Assembly (NCBI GenBank): GCA_045807125.1
Contig: JBJMHZ010000050.1
Span: 1-64,000 of the forward strand
Source of the DNA: JBJMHZ01 sp045807125
Lineage (GTDB): Bacteria; Actinomycetota; Actinomycetes; JAWWOL01
DNA length: 64,000 nucleotides
Direction of reading: 5' to 3'
The position numbers and the translations under genes are program-made. Under the pieces are notes generated by a model. It had not been told where the DNA came from and searched no databases. It was given only the letters and a program-made list of their open reading frames with translations. Shown in pieces: positions 53,041 through 61,328 of the stretch; position 1 is the first letter of the stretch, and each line of letters starts with the position of its first letter.

Positions 53041-53931
53041 ATGGGCGACGGGGACCGGACGGTACGGCTTCCGCGGGATGCCGAGCAGGAGCTGACCGAG
53101 AGCCTGCGCCGGGGGCTGCGCACGAGCGAGGACGGTGGGCCGGAGGCCGAGGACGACACCCCGGAGTCAGCCTTCGAGCGCACGCTGTCGGAGGGGCGTC
53201 GCCGGCTCGACCGCGGGCTCGGTGCGCTGACCGCGACCGGGCTCGTCGGCGGCATCGACGTCGCGACCGGCGTGCTCGCCTTCCTCGTCGTGCAGCAGAT
53301 GACCGGCAACGAGCTGCTCGCGGGGCTCGCGTTCACCATCGGCTTCATCGCGCTGACGATGGCGCGCAGCGAGCTGTTCACCGAGAACTTCCTCGTGCCG
53401 GTCATCGCCGTCGTCGCGAAGCAGTGCACAGCGCGCCGGTTGATGCGGCTGTGGGGCGGCACCATCGTGTTCAACCTGATCGGCGGGTGGGTCGTCACCT
53501 ACCTGGTGGTCAGTGGGTATCCGAAGCTGCACGCGACAGCCATCGAGTCGGGGCAGGGCTACGTCGCGTACGGGCTGGGCTGGCGGGCGTTCAGTCTCGC
53601 CATGCTCGGCGGCCTCGTCATCACGCTGATGACGTGGATGCAGCACACGGTCGAGTCGATGGGGCCCAAGCTGGTCGCCGCCGTGACGGCCGCGTTCCTG
53701 CTCGGCGCCGGCAAGCTCAACCACGCCATCGTCGCGTCGCTGATGATGTTCGCGGCGCTGCACGCCGGCCACGCGCCGTTCGGCTACCTGCAGTGGGCGC
53801 AGGCGGCGGGCTGGGCCGCGCTCGGCAACATGGTAGGCGGCATCGGGCTCGTGACGCTGCTGCGCCTGCTCCAGGTGCCCGACCGCGTGCGGAACCAGCG
53901 GGCCAACGCGGCGGGCGGGGTCGTCGAGTAG
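53041..53931 (+). CDS. Formate/nitrite transporter (FNT) family channel
   Basis: 296 residues. A 75-residue hydrophilic, acidic N-terminus precedes six membrane helices. FNT-like landmarks are GGIDVATGVLAFLVVQQMTG, FIALTMARSELFTENFLVPV, RLMRLWGGTIVFNLIGGWVV, and a late helix with LGAGKLNHAIVASLMMFAAL. The overall pattern is that of the YfdC-like subgroup rather than FocA. The pore His of this group appears to be retained in KLNHAI. The ATG at 53041 begins the family-like region. It converges on DUF6766 with 6 bp between stops. Confidence 0.88.
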   Translation: MGDGDRTVRLPRDAEQELTESLRRGLRTSEDGGPEAEDDTPESAFERTLSEGRRRLDRGLGALTATGLVGGIDVATGVLAFLVVQQMTGNELLAGLAFTIGFIALTMARSELFTENFLVPVIAVVAKQCTARRLMRLWGGTIVFNLIGGWVVTYLVVSGYPKLHATAIESGQGYVAYGLGWRAFSLAMLGGLVITLMTWMQHTVESMGPKLVAAVTAAFLLGAGKLNHAIVASLMMFAALHAGHAPFGYLQWAQAAGWAALGNMVGGIGLVTLLRLLQVPDRVRNQRANAAGGVVE

Positions 53932-53937
53932 CGCCAC

Positions 53938-54621
53938 TCAGTTGGAGACGCCGGTCGCCTCGTGCGGCTCGCCGACGGGCTTGGACTGCGCGCTGCCGCG
54001 CTGGCGCAGGAGCACGGAGAACACCGACATGCTCGCCACCGCCATGAACTCGCTCTGCCAGTTCTGCGTGGTGAGGTTCCAGAAGTCGGCCGAGCCGAGG
54101 TAGCCGACGTACGAGACCTGCCCTTGGTGGTGCTCCTGCTGGTCCTGGTTGAAGTTGGTCCACGACGTCACCGAAGCGGCTGCCCACGAGCCGATCCAGA
54201 GCGCGAGCATCAGGGCGAGCAGCGAGTTGGAGTAGACGGCGCGCCGCCAGCCGCCCATCCGCGCCCACAGCGGGGAATCGGGCTCGGCGTACCGGCCGAG
54301 CTTCTGCTCCTCGTCCGAGCCCAAGGGCGACTCGCCGACCTCGCGCGACTCCGTCGATCCGCGCTGGCGCAGCCATATCGACAGTGCGATGAACGAAGCG
54401 AACTGGAGGAACTCGCTCTGCCAGTTGTCCATCAGGTCGGCGCCGTAGTCGCTCGACACCAGGTAGCGGCCCAGCGAGTACGCCTGCTCACCGTGCACCT
54501 GCTGCTCGTCGTTGAAGACGTGCCAGCCGGAGAGCGCCTGAATCACCGCGGCCATCACGAACAGCGCGATGAAGGTCAGGGTCAGGCTGTTGTCCCTGAG
54601 GAAGCCGCCGCGCCTAGGCAT
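53938..54621 (-). CDS. DUF6766 membrane protein with internal duplication
   Basis: 227 residues, four membrane helices arranged as two repeats. Repeat 1: NSLTLTFIALFVMAAVIQAL, then WHVFNDEQQVHGEQ and MDNWQSEFLQFASFIALSIW. Repeat 2: SNSLLALMLALWIGSWAAAS, then WTNFNQDQQEHHQGQ and TQNWQSEFMAVASMSVFSVL. Both end LRQRGS. The HG(E/Q) and NWQSEF motifs are the conserved core. Function unknown. Its start overlaps a 30-residue membrane ORF. Confidence 0.88.
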   Translation of the reverse strand: MPRRGGFLRDNSLTLTFIALFVMAAVIQALSGWHVFNDEQQVHGEQAYSLGRYLVSSDYGADLMDNWQSEFLQFASFIALSIWLRQRGSTESREVGESPLGSDEEQKLGRYAEPDSPLWARMGGWRRAVYSNSLLALMLALWIGSWAAASVTSWTNFNQDQQEHHQGQVSYVGYLGSADFWNLTTQNWQSEFMAVASMSVFSVLLRQRGSAQSKPVGEPHEATGVSN

Positions 54622-54706
54622 GGGTCGCCCCGATCACGAGGCACAGGGCGATGAGCCCGACCACGACGGCCAGCCAGGCCCCGAACAACCATCTCTGCTG
54701 CGACAT
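54614..54706 (-). CDS. 30-residue single-pass membrane peptide coupled to DUF6766
   Basis: An ATG at 54706 with GGAGGG 6 nt upstream encodes MSQQRWLFGAWLAVVVGLIA followed by LCLVIGATHA. One transmembrane helix fills most of it. Its TAG overlaps the DUF6766 start by 8 bp, which points to translational coupling. It may be a small subunit or leader for DUF6766. Too short for most gene callers. Confidence 0.7.
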   Translation of the reverse strand: MSQQRWLFGAWLAVVVGLIALCLVIGATHA

Positions 54707-54810
54707 CGTCGACCCTCCAGCCGCACCGGCGACGGGGGGCACCGGTGCACCCGGAAGGCTCTCCGCTGGACGGGGGACGAAACACCCGTAGCGCGGCACT
54801 GCGCCACGGA

Positions 54811-55455
54811 TCAGATGCCGAGCGCCGCGCCGGCCAGCCGCTCGACGTCGGCCGGCTCGCCGGAGAGCTCGACGAGCGCGTGATCGCGGCGCCCGACGGC
54901 ATAGAGCAGGAGCTCGGCGGGCTCGCCGGTCACGGTCACCGTCGCGGGGCCGCCGCGCGCGGTCACCGATTCGCCGCCCGGCCGGCGCAGCTCGACCCCG
55001 ACGCCGGCCCGCCGGAACAGCATCCGGCCGCCCCGCCGCAGGCGCGCCCACAGCTCGTCCTGCCGCTCCGCCGGCAGCTCGCGCGGCACCCAGCCGGGCG
55101 CGGCCCGGCGGACGTCCTCGTGGTGCACGAAGAGCTCGATCGTGTTGGCCGCGCTGTCGGCGCCGGGGAGCGCGAACGGCGACAGCGCCGGCGGCCCGCC
55201 GCGGACCTTGTCGACGAGCTGCGGGTAGGGCGCTCGCTTGGCCCGTCCCTGCACGATCCCGGTCCACCGCGCCAGCGGAGGAAGCACGATGCCGGCCGTC
55301 GCATCGGGCCGGCGCTCGCGCACGACGAGGTGCGCGGCCAGGTCGTACGTCGTCCACCCGGCGCAGAGCGTGGGTGCGTCGGGACCGACGTCGTCGAGCA
55401 GGTCAGCCAGCGCTGCCCGCTCCAGGCGCGCGAACGGCTGGGCGGTCGAGGTCAT
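54811..55455 (-). CDS. TIGR03085-family (DinB/maleylpyruvate isomerase-like) protein
   Basis: 214 residues. TAQPFARLERAALADLLDDV, the CAGWTTYDLAAHLVVRERRP box with the metal-ligand His, and IELFVHHEDVRRAAPGW with the second His pair match TIGR03085. These proteins have a DinB-like four-helix metal-binding fold followed by an SCP2-like domain, seen here as VTVTGEPAELLLYAVGRR. Probable mycothiol-linked function is inferred from relatives. Its 5' end overlaps the histidine kinase gene by 53 bp. Confidence 0.9.
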   Translation of the reverse strand: MTSTAQPFARLERAALADLLDDVGPDAPTLCAGWTTYDLAAHLVVRERRPDATAGIVLPPLARWTGIVQGRAKRAPYPQLVDKVRGGPPALSPFALPGADSAANTIELFVHHEDVRRAAPGWVPRELPAERQDELWARLRRGGRMLFRRAGVGVELRRPGGESVTARGGPATVTVTGEPAELLLYAVGRRDHALVELSGEPADVERLAGAALGI

Positions 55456-57037
55456 GCCCCATCGTATGGGCGCCGGCCGCGGCGGGCATTGGGCCGTCCA
55501 TCAGGGGCAGCAGGGTGATCAGGGGGAGCACCACCCGGAACGTCGACCCTCGTCCCGGCTCGGTGTCGAGCTCGACGCGACCGCCGTGCGCGGCCACCAG
55601 GCTCGCGACGATGGACAGCCCGAGACCGCTCCCGCCGTCGGCGCTGTGCCGCGACGGGTCGGCCCGGTAGAACCGCTCGAAGACGCGCTCCGCCGCCTCC
55701 GGCGCGATGCCGGGCCCCTCGTCGCTCACTGCGAGGACGGCCCAGCCGTCCCCGGTGCCGAGGCTCACGGTCACCGGGGTGCCGGGCGTCGCGTGCCGCA
55801 GCCCGTTGCCGACGAGGTTGGCGAGCACCTGCCGCAGTCGGGACTCGTCGCCGACGACGACCGGTGGCAGCGCGTCGGCAGCGCCGTCCGGGTCGGCGAT
55901 GCGCAGGACGACGAGCCGGTCGGGCGCGACCACCCGCGCGTCGTGCACCGCGTCGGTGGCGATGCTCAGCAGGTCGACCGGCTCGCGGGCGAGCGGGCGC
56001 TGCTGGTCGAGGCGCGCCAGCAGCAGCAGGTCGTCGACGAGCATGCCCATCCGGGCCGCCTGGTCCTCGATCCGCCGCATCAGGTGCGCGACGTCCGGCT
56101 GCTCGGCCGCCGCCGCGCCCTGCCGGTAGAGCTCGGCGAAGCCGCGGATCGACGTGAGCGGCGTCCGCAGCTCGTGGCTCGCGTCGGCCACGAACTGGCG
56201 CATCTGACGCTCCGAGCGGCGGGCCGCCGACTCCGACGCCTGCTGCACCCGGAACGCCCGCTCGATGTGGCCGAGCATCCCGTTGAGCGCGACGGAGAGC
56301 CGGCCGACCTCGGTGCGCGGGTCGGCGCTCGGCATCCGCCGGGACAGGTCACCGGCCGCGATGGCGGCAGCGGTGCGCTCCACCTCGGTGAGCGAGCGCA
56401 GGCTCCGGCGCACGATCACCGTGCCTATGACGGCGATGAGGCCGACCACCGTCGCGCCGATGACCACCTCGAGGAAGGCCAGCCGGCCGAGGGTGTGCTC
56501 GACGTCGGACAGGCTCTGCGCGACGAGCACGCTGCCGGTGCCGTCGGCGAGCGGGGCCGCGACGACCCGCCACCCGCTCCCGTCGGAGCTCGAGGCCACC
56601 GTGAACGGCTCGCCGGCCCGAGCCCGGGCCTGGGAGTAGGTCAGGTGCGGCAGCGCGGGCGTCGAGTCGCTGGTGGCCAGCGGGTTGCTCCTGACGGCCA
56701 CGGACGCGCCGGTGCGGTCGACGTACTGGACGTAGAACTCGCTGGGCAGGCGCGGTCCCAGTCCGTCGTCGGAGTCGTGCGGACGGCCGCCCCGATCGCC
56801 GGCGAAGGGCCCGATCGCCTGGGCCAGCTGGCCGTCGACGCGCTGCATCAGGTAGCCGCGCAGCGATGCCGCAGCGGCGAGGCCGGCAGCGGTCAGCCCC
56901 GCGGTCACGAGGGCGAGCACCGCAGCGACGAGCTTGACCCGCAACGGGGTGCGCGCGCCGACGCGGCGGACTGCGCGGACCGGCGCACGCCCCCGCGCGG
57001 ACAGCCGCCGTGCGGCCCGCGCCCAGGACGTGGTCAC
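55403..57037 (-). CDS. Sensor histidine kinase
   Basis: 544 residues. TM1 (VKLVAAVLALVTAGLTAAGL), a periplasmic domain of about 115 residues, TM2 (LEVVIGATVVGLIAVIGTVI), HAMP, HisKA with the phospho-accepting His in VADASHELRTPLTSIRGFAE, and HATPase with N box NLVGNGLRHATPG, DEGPGIAPE and GGSGLGLSIV. The GTG start overlaps the response-regulator stop (GTGA). The signal is unknown. Confidence 0.95.
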   Translation of the reverse strand: MTTSWARAARRLSARGRAPVRAVRRVGARTPLRVKLVAAVLALVTAGLTAAGLAAAASLRGYLMQRVDGQLAQAIGPFAGDRGGRPHDSDDGLGPRLPSEFYVQYVDRTGASVAVRSNPLATSDSTPALPHLTYSQARARAGEPFTVASSSDGSGWRVVAAPLADGTGSVLVAQSLSDVEHTLGRLAFLEVVIGATVVGLIAVIGTVIVRRSLRSLTEVERTAAAIAAGDLSRRMPSADPRTEVGRLSVALNGMLGHIERAFRVQQASESAARRSERQMRQFVADASHELRTPLTSIRGFAELYRQGAAAAEQPDVAHLMRRIEDQAARMGMLVDDLLLLARLDQQRPLAREPVDLLSIATDAVHDARVVAPDRLVVLRIADPDGAADALPPVVVGDESRLRQVLANLVGNGLRHATPGTPVTVSLGTGDGWAVLAVSDEGPGIAPEAAERVFERFYRADPSRHSADGGSGLGLSIVASLVAAHGGRVELDTEPGRGSTFRVVLPLITLLPLMDGPMPAAAGAHTMGHDLDRPAVRAPGAGSAG

Positions 57038-57792
57038 GACCGCGGCGTCCGCAGGACGTACCCGACGCCGCGCAAGGTGTGCAGCAGCCGCGGCTCGGTG
57101 GTGTCGATCTTGCGTCGCAGGTACGACACGTACGACTCGACGATGTTGGCCTCGCCGCCGAAGTCGTAGTGCCAGACGTGGTCGAGGATCTGCGCCTTGC
57201 TGAGCACCCTGCCGGCGTTGAGCATCAGGTAGCGCAGCAGCTTGAACTCGGTCGGCGACAGGGCGACCGGCTCGTCGGCCTTCCACGCCTCGTGCGTGTC
57301 GTCGTCGAGCTCGATGTCGGCGAACGAGAGTCGCGAAGGGCTCGCCTCCGTGCCGCCGGTGGCGAAGCGGCGCAGCACCGCGCGGATCCGCGCGACGACC
57401 TCCTCGAGGCTGAACGGCTTGGTCACGTAGTCGTCGCCACCCAGGGTGAGGCCGGTCACCTTGTCCTCGGTGCCGTCGCGCGCGGTGAGGAACAGGACCG
57501 GGACGTGCCGGCCGTCGGCGCGCAGCCGCCGGACGACCTCGAAGCCGTCGAGGCCGGGCATCATCACGTCGAGCACCAGCAGGTCGGGAGGGAGCTCGCG
57601 GGCCGCCTTGAGCGCCTCGGCCCCGTTGCGCGCCGTGACCACCTCGAAGCCGGCGTAGCGCAGGCTGGCCGAGAGCAGCTCGACGATCGTGGGCTCGTCG
57701 TCGACCACGAGCAGGCGCGCCTCGGCTGGCCGGCCGGTGGCGGGGCTCGCCGGCGCCTCGAGCGCTTCTGCGAGGGCGGGTCGGGTCGTCAT
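57034..57792 (-). CDS. OmpR/PhoB-family response regulator
   Basis: 252 residues from the ATG at 57792. The receiver domain has acidic DDE (31-33), phospho-acceptor Asp75 in LLVLDVMMPG, Thr in FLTARDG and Lys in YVTKPFSLEE. The C-terminal winged helix shows LSPTEFKLLRYLMLNAGRVL and SYVSYLRRKIDTTEPRLLHT then RGVGYVLR. The first 25 residues are a Pro/Ala-rich extension. It is coupled to the kinase by a 4-bp overlap. Confidence 0.95.
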   Translation of the reverse strand: MTTRPALAEALEAPASPATGRPAEARLLVVDDEPTIVELLSASLRYAGFEVVTARNGAEALKAARELPPDLLVLDVMMPGLDGFEVVRRLRADGRHVPVLFLTARDGTEDKVTGLTLGGDDYVTKPFSLEEVVARIRAVLRRFATGGTEASPSRLSFADIELDDDTHEAWKADEPVALSPTEFKLLRYLMLNAGRVLSKAQILDHVWHYDFGGEANIVESYVSYLRRKIDTTEPRLLHTLRGVGYVLRTPRS

Positions 57793-57945
57793 GCGGCCAG
57801 CCTGCGGCCAGCGCCTGAACGTTCGCTGAGCACCAGCTGCGCGTCCGGTGGACTCGCCGAGGGCGGCGACTGGACGGGAGGGGCACCCGTGTCGCACCAT
57901 TAGCAGTCGGAAGCGTCGAGTGCCAGTACGACCGCGGGAGGACCG

Positions 57946-58311
57946 GTGCCCACCTATCAGTACGCGTGCACGGCGTGCGATGAGCGCCTCGAGGTGGTGC
58001 AGAGGTTCTCCGACGAGCCGTTGACCGAGTGCCCGGCGTGCCAGGGTCGGCTCCGCAAGGTCTTCTCCGCGGTCGGGGTGGTCTTCAAGGGCTCCGGCTT
58101 CTACCAGACCGACAGCCGCGCGGCCGCATCGTCCGGGGCCAAGAGCGGCGAGGCGACATCGGACGCGAAGCCCGAGGGGAAGCCGGACGCGAAGCCCGAC
58201 GCGAAGTCCGAGGGCAGCTCGGCGACGAAGCCCGACGCCAAGCCGGAGTCGTCGTCCACCGCGAAGCCCCAGCGCGCGAAGACCGCCACCGGCGACTCCA
58301 AGGTCGCCTAG
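57946..58311 (+). CDS. FmdB-family zinc-ribbon protein
   Basis: 121 residues from a GTG with GGGAGGA upstream. The zinc ribbon uses four Cys: YACTACDERLEVVQRFSDEP then ECPACQGRLRKVFS. GVVFKGSGFYQTD is the second conserved block. The last 70 residues are a low-complexity Lys/Pro/Asp/Ser tail with KPDA repeats, probably disordered. Role unknown, possibly regulatory. It usually sits near SAF and 5-formyl-THF genes in actinobacteria; here a SAF gene follows two genes downstream. Confidence 0.92.
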   Translation: MPTYQYACTACDERLEVVQRFSDEPLTECPACQGRLRKVFSAVGVVFKGSGFYQTDSRAAASSGAKSGEATSDAKPEGKPDAKPDAKSEGSSATKPDAKPESSSTAKPQRAKTATGDSKVA

Positions 58312-58434
58312 CCCCTAGCACGCCCGTACGACGTTCCGCGCGCACCGGCGTCGTTCGTCAACAACCGGCCCCGTCGTCAACAGGCGCCGCTCGCCCGCCC
58401 GCCTCGTCGCTGCCGGCCGCTAGGGTCCTGCGGC

Positions 58435-59259
58435 ATGACCAGCACCCACGACACCCCGCTCGCCCGGGCCGAGATCGGCGTGATCGGCGGCACCGGCTTC
58501 TACGCCTTCCTCGACGACGTGGTGGAGGTGCCGGTCGAGACGCCATACGGCCCGCCCAGCGACCCGCTCGTGGTCGGCGTCGTGGGCGGCCGGCGGGTGG
58601 CGTTCCTGCCGCGGCACGGCCGCGACCACCGCTACCCGCCGCACCGCGTCCCCTACCGGGCCAACCTGTGGGCCCTGCGCTCGCTCGGCGTGCGCCAGGT
58701 GCTGGGGCCGTGCGCCGTCGGCTCGCTGCGCCCGGAGCTGGCGGCAGGGACGGTCGTGGTGCCCGACCAGCTCGTCGACCGCACCACCGGCCGGGCGCAG
58801 ACCTACTACGACGCGGGCGCGGTGCACGTGGCCCTCGCCGACCCTTACTGCCCCGACGGGCGCGCCGCGGTGCTGCGGGCCGCCGCGCGCGGCGGGGCTG
58901 CGGTCACCGACGGCGGCACCATGGTCGTCGTCGAGGGGCCGCGGTTCTCGACCCGCGCCGAGTCGAGATGGTTCGCGTCCGCGGGCTGGTCGCTGGTCAA
59001 CATGACGGGCCATCCCGAGGCCGTCCTGGCCCGCGAGCTGGCCATGTGCTACACGTCCATCGCGCTGGTCACCGACATCGACGCCGGGCTCGTCGAGGGC
59101 GAGGGCGTGACTCACGCCGAGGTCCTGCGGGTGTTCGCCGACAACCTGGCCCGGCTGCGCGAGCTGCTGCTCGCCGTCGTCCCGCTGCTGCCCACCGAGC
59201 GCAGGTGCGCCTGCTGCCGCGCGCTCGACGGGCTCGAGACCGGCATCCAGCTGCCGTGA
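58435..59259 (+). CDS. mtnP: S-methyl-5'-thioadenosine phosphorylase
   Basis: 274 residues, PNP/MTAP family. Cleaves MTA to adenine and methylthioribose-1-phosphate in methionine salvage. Motifs are IGVIGGTGFYAFL, phosphate-binding FLPRHGRDHRYPPHRVPYRA, NLWALRSLGVRQVLGPCAVG, and the substrate-site VVVEGPRFSTRAESRWF with NMTGHPEAVLARE. The C-terminal CACCRAL Cys pair is typical of the bacterial/mycobacterial branch. The gene overlaps the next one by GTGA. Confidence 0.92.
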   Translation: MTSTHDTPLARAEIGVIGGTGFYAFLDDVVEVPVETPYGPPSDPLVVGVVGGRRVAFLPRHGRDHRYPPHRVPYRANLWALRSLGVRQVLGPCAVGSLRPELAAGTVVVPDQLVDRTTGRAQTYYDAGAVHVALADPYCPDGRAAVLRAAARGGAAVTDGGTMVVVEGPRFSTRAESRWFASAGWSLVNMTGHPEAVLARELAMCYTSIALVTDIDAGLVEGEGVTHAEVLRVFADNLARLRELLLAVVPLLPTERRCACCRALDGLETGIQLP

Positions 59260-59945
59260 CCGGTGAGGGCTGGGGCGGCGCGGGCGCGCTGCGCGACCTG
59301 CGCCGGCTTGCTCGCCGACATCGCGGGCCGCTGTCGGCGCTGCTGGCCGCTGCCGCGGTGCTGGCCGCCCTCTCCGCGCTGCGCCCCGCCGCGCCGGCCA
59401 CGGTGGCGGTGCTGACGGCGGCCCACCGGCTCCCAGCCGGCGAGGTGCTGGCCGCTCGCGACGTCGCGACCGCCCGGTTGCCTCCCTCGGTCGTCCCCGA
59501 CGGGGCGCTGCGCCCCGGTGACCGGGTGGTCGGCAGGGCGCTCGCCGGCCCGGTGCGAAGGGGCGAGCCGCTCACCGACGTGCGGCTCGCCGGGGCGGCC
59601 CTGCTCGCCGCCGCGCCGCCGCGGCGCTCCCCCGGGTCCCCTGACGGCGCGTCGCTCCCCGCCGGCGACACCGTGGCGGCACCGGTGCGCATCGCCGACC
59701 AGGGAGCCGTCGCGCTGGTCCGCGCCGGCGACCGCATCGACGTGCTGGCCACGCCGCCCGACGGCGCCGGGCCCGCGGTGGTGGTGGCCGGCGACGTGCT
59801 GGTGCTCGCGACGCCGCGCGACGGCCCCGACGCGGCGGCGGCCGACGGAGCGCTGGTGCTCGTGGAGACGAGCCGCCAAGGGGCGAGCGAGCTGGCCCGC
59901 GCGGCCGTCGGCGACCGGCTGTCGCTCACCCTGCTGGGCGGGTGA
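59256..59945 (+). CDS. SAF-domain (CpaB/RcpC-like) protein
   Basis: 229 residues. One N-terminal membrane helix (PLSALLAAAAVLAALSAL) is followed by a SAF domain with VLTAAHRLPAGEVLAARDVA and VVGRALAGPVRRGEPLTDVR, then an RcpC-like beta domain (VALVRAGDRIDVLAT). The GTG start overlaps the MTAP stop. In other actinobacteria such proteins are linked to Flp/Tad pili. No pilus genes are in the window, so the role is open. It converges on TldE with 3 bp between stops. Confidence 0.87.
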   Translation: MTGEGWGGAGALRDLRRLARRHRGPLSALLAAAAVLAALSALRPAAPATVAVLTAAHRLPAGEVLAARDVATARLPPSVVPDGALRPGDRVVGRALAGPVRRGEPLTDVRLAGAALLAAAPPRRSPGSPDGASLPAGDTVAAPVRIADQGAVALVRAGDRIDVLATPPDGAGPAVVVAGDVLVLATPRDGPDAAAADGALVLVETSRQGASELARAAVGDRLSLTLLGG

Positions 59946-59948
59946 TGC

Positions 59949-61328
59949 CTACGACCCGGCCACCGTCATCGCGCCGATCAGCACCGTGCAGCCGGCGAAC
60001 GAGCCGCCGCGCGGGTACCACCGCCGGTCGTTCCCCACCGCCAGCAGCGCGCCGAGCATGTCCGGGATGGTCGACGAGACCGTCAGCTCGCGCACCGGCT
60101 CGGCCAGCTCGCCATCGCGGATCCATAGCCCCGTCGCGCCGACGCTGAGCTCGCCGGAGACCTGGTTGACGCCGGAGTGGATGCCAGAGACCTGCTGCAC
60201 GTACAGGCCGGTCCCGGCCATCCGGAGCACGTCCGCCGGGTCGATGCCGGGGTGGTCGAGGAGCAGGTTGGTCGGCGCCACCCCCGGCGCGGTGGCGTAG
60301 CTGCCGCGCGCCGCGTTGCCCGTCGACCGGGCGGCGCCGCCCTCGCGGGCCGCCGTCTCGGTGTTGTGCAGGTAACCGGTGAGCACGCCGGCGGTGATGA
60401 CCGGGGTGCGGCGGGTGGCGACGCCCTCGTCGTCGAAGGGAGCCGCACCGGGACTGCCCGCGGCCCGGCCGTCGTCCACGATGGTGACGATCTCGCTGGC
60501 GACGCGCTGCCCCAGCTGCCCGGCGAGCAGCGACCGGCCCTTCTGCACCGCGTCGGCGCTGAACGCGTCCGCCAGCACGCCGAGGAAGTCGGCGGTGACG
60601 CCACGGTCGAGCACGACCGGCACGGTGGCGGTCGCCGGCTTGCGGGCGCCCAGCAGGCGCACCGACCGGTCGACCGCCTCGCGGGCGGCCGCGGTCAGGT
60701 CGAGAGCGTCGACCCCGCGGCCCTCGGTGAAGCCGGAGCCCGTCTGCGTCTCGTCGCCGGAGCGGGCGAGCGCGGAGACGAACGCGTAGGCGTCGGTGCG
60801 CGAGTACGACGCCGCGACGCCGGCGCTCGAGCAGACCGCCACCGACGTCGCCGCGTCGCCGTACGAGACGCCCTCCGCCCGGCGCACCCGCGGGTCGAGC
60901 GACGCGGTGAGCCGGTCGAGCTCGAGGGCGATGGCCACCTTCCGCGCCGCAGGCACGTCGGGGAGCGAGCCGTCGACCAGGCCGGGCACCGGCTCGGGCA
61001 GCATGGTCGGCGGCGAGGGCAGCACGTTGCCGAGGTCGGGCGTGCCGAGCTCGGCGTTGGACCGGGCCTCGGCCAGCGCGAGGGCGAGCCCCTCGTCGCT
61101 CACGTCGGAGGTGGCCGCGAAGCCGAGCGCTCCCCCCACGATGAGCCGCAGCCCGACGCCGAGCGTCTCGGCGCTCGTCAGCCGCTCGATCGCTCCCTCG
61201 AAGGCCGATACCGACGTGCCGACGTTGTGCAGGGCGTAGGCCTCCAGCGACTCGCCTCGCCCGGCCAGCTCCACCACCCGGCTGGCCAGCGCGAGCAGCG
61301 CGGCCTCCCGCTCCTCGAGGCGGCTCAC
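59949..61328 (-). CDS. pmbA: TldE/PmbA-family metalloprotease partner subunit
   Basis: 459 residues. The family is recognised from YALHNVGTSVSAFEGAIERL, VGLRLIVGGALGFAATSDVS, VPVVLDRGVTADFLGVLADA and the C-terminal HSGVNQVSGELSVGATGLWI. It lacks the HExxxH metal site, as expected for the TldE half of the TldD/TldE heterodimer. The GTG start overlaps the tldD stop (GTGA), so both subunits are made together. Confidence 0.94.
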   Translation of the reverse strand: MSRLEEREAALLALASRVVELAGRGESLEAYALHNVGTSVSAFEGAIERLTSAETLGVGLRLIVGGALGFAATSDVSDEGLALALAEARSNAELGTPDLGNVLPSPPTMLPEPVPGLVDGSLPDVPAARKVAIALELDRLTASLDPRVRRAEGVSYGDAATSVAVCSSAGVAASYSRTDAYAFVSALARSGDETQTGSGFTEGRGVDALDLTAAAREAVDRSVRLLGARKPATATVPVVLDRGVTADFLGVLADAFSADAVQKGRSLLAGQLGQRVASEIVTIVDDGRAAGSPGAAPFDDEGVATRRTPVITAGVLTGYLHNTETAAREGGAARSTGNAARGSYATAPGVAPTNLLLDHPGIDPADVLRMAGTGLYVQQVSGIHSGVNQVSGELSVGATGLWIRDGELAEPVRELTVSSTIPDMLGALLAVGNDRRWYPRGGSFAGCTVLIGAMTVAGS

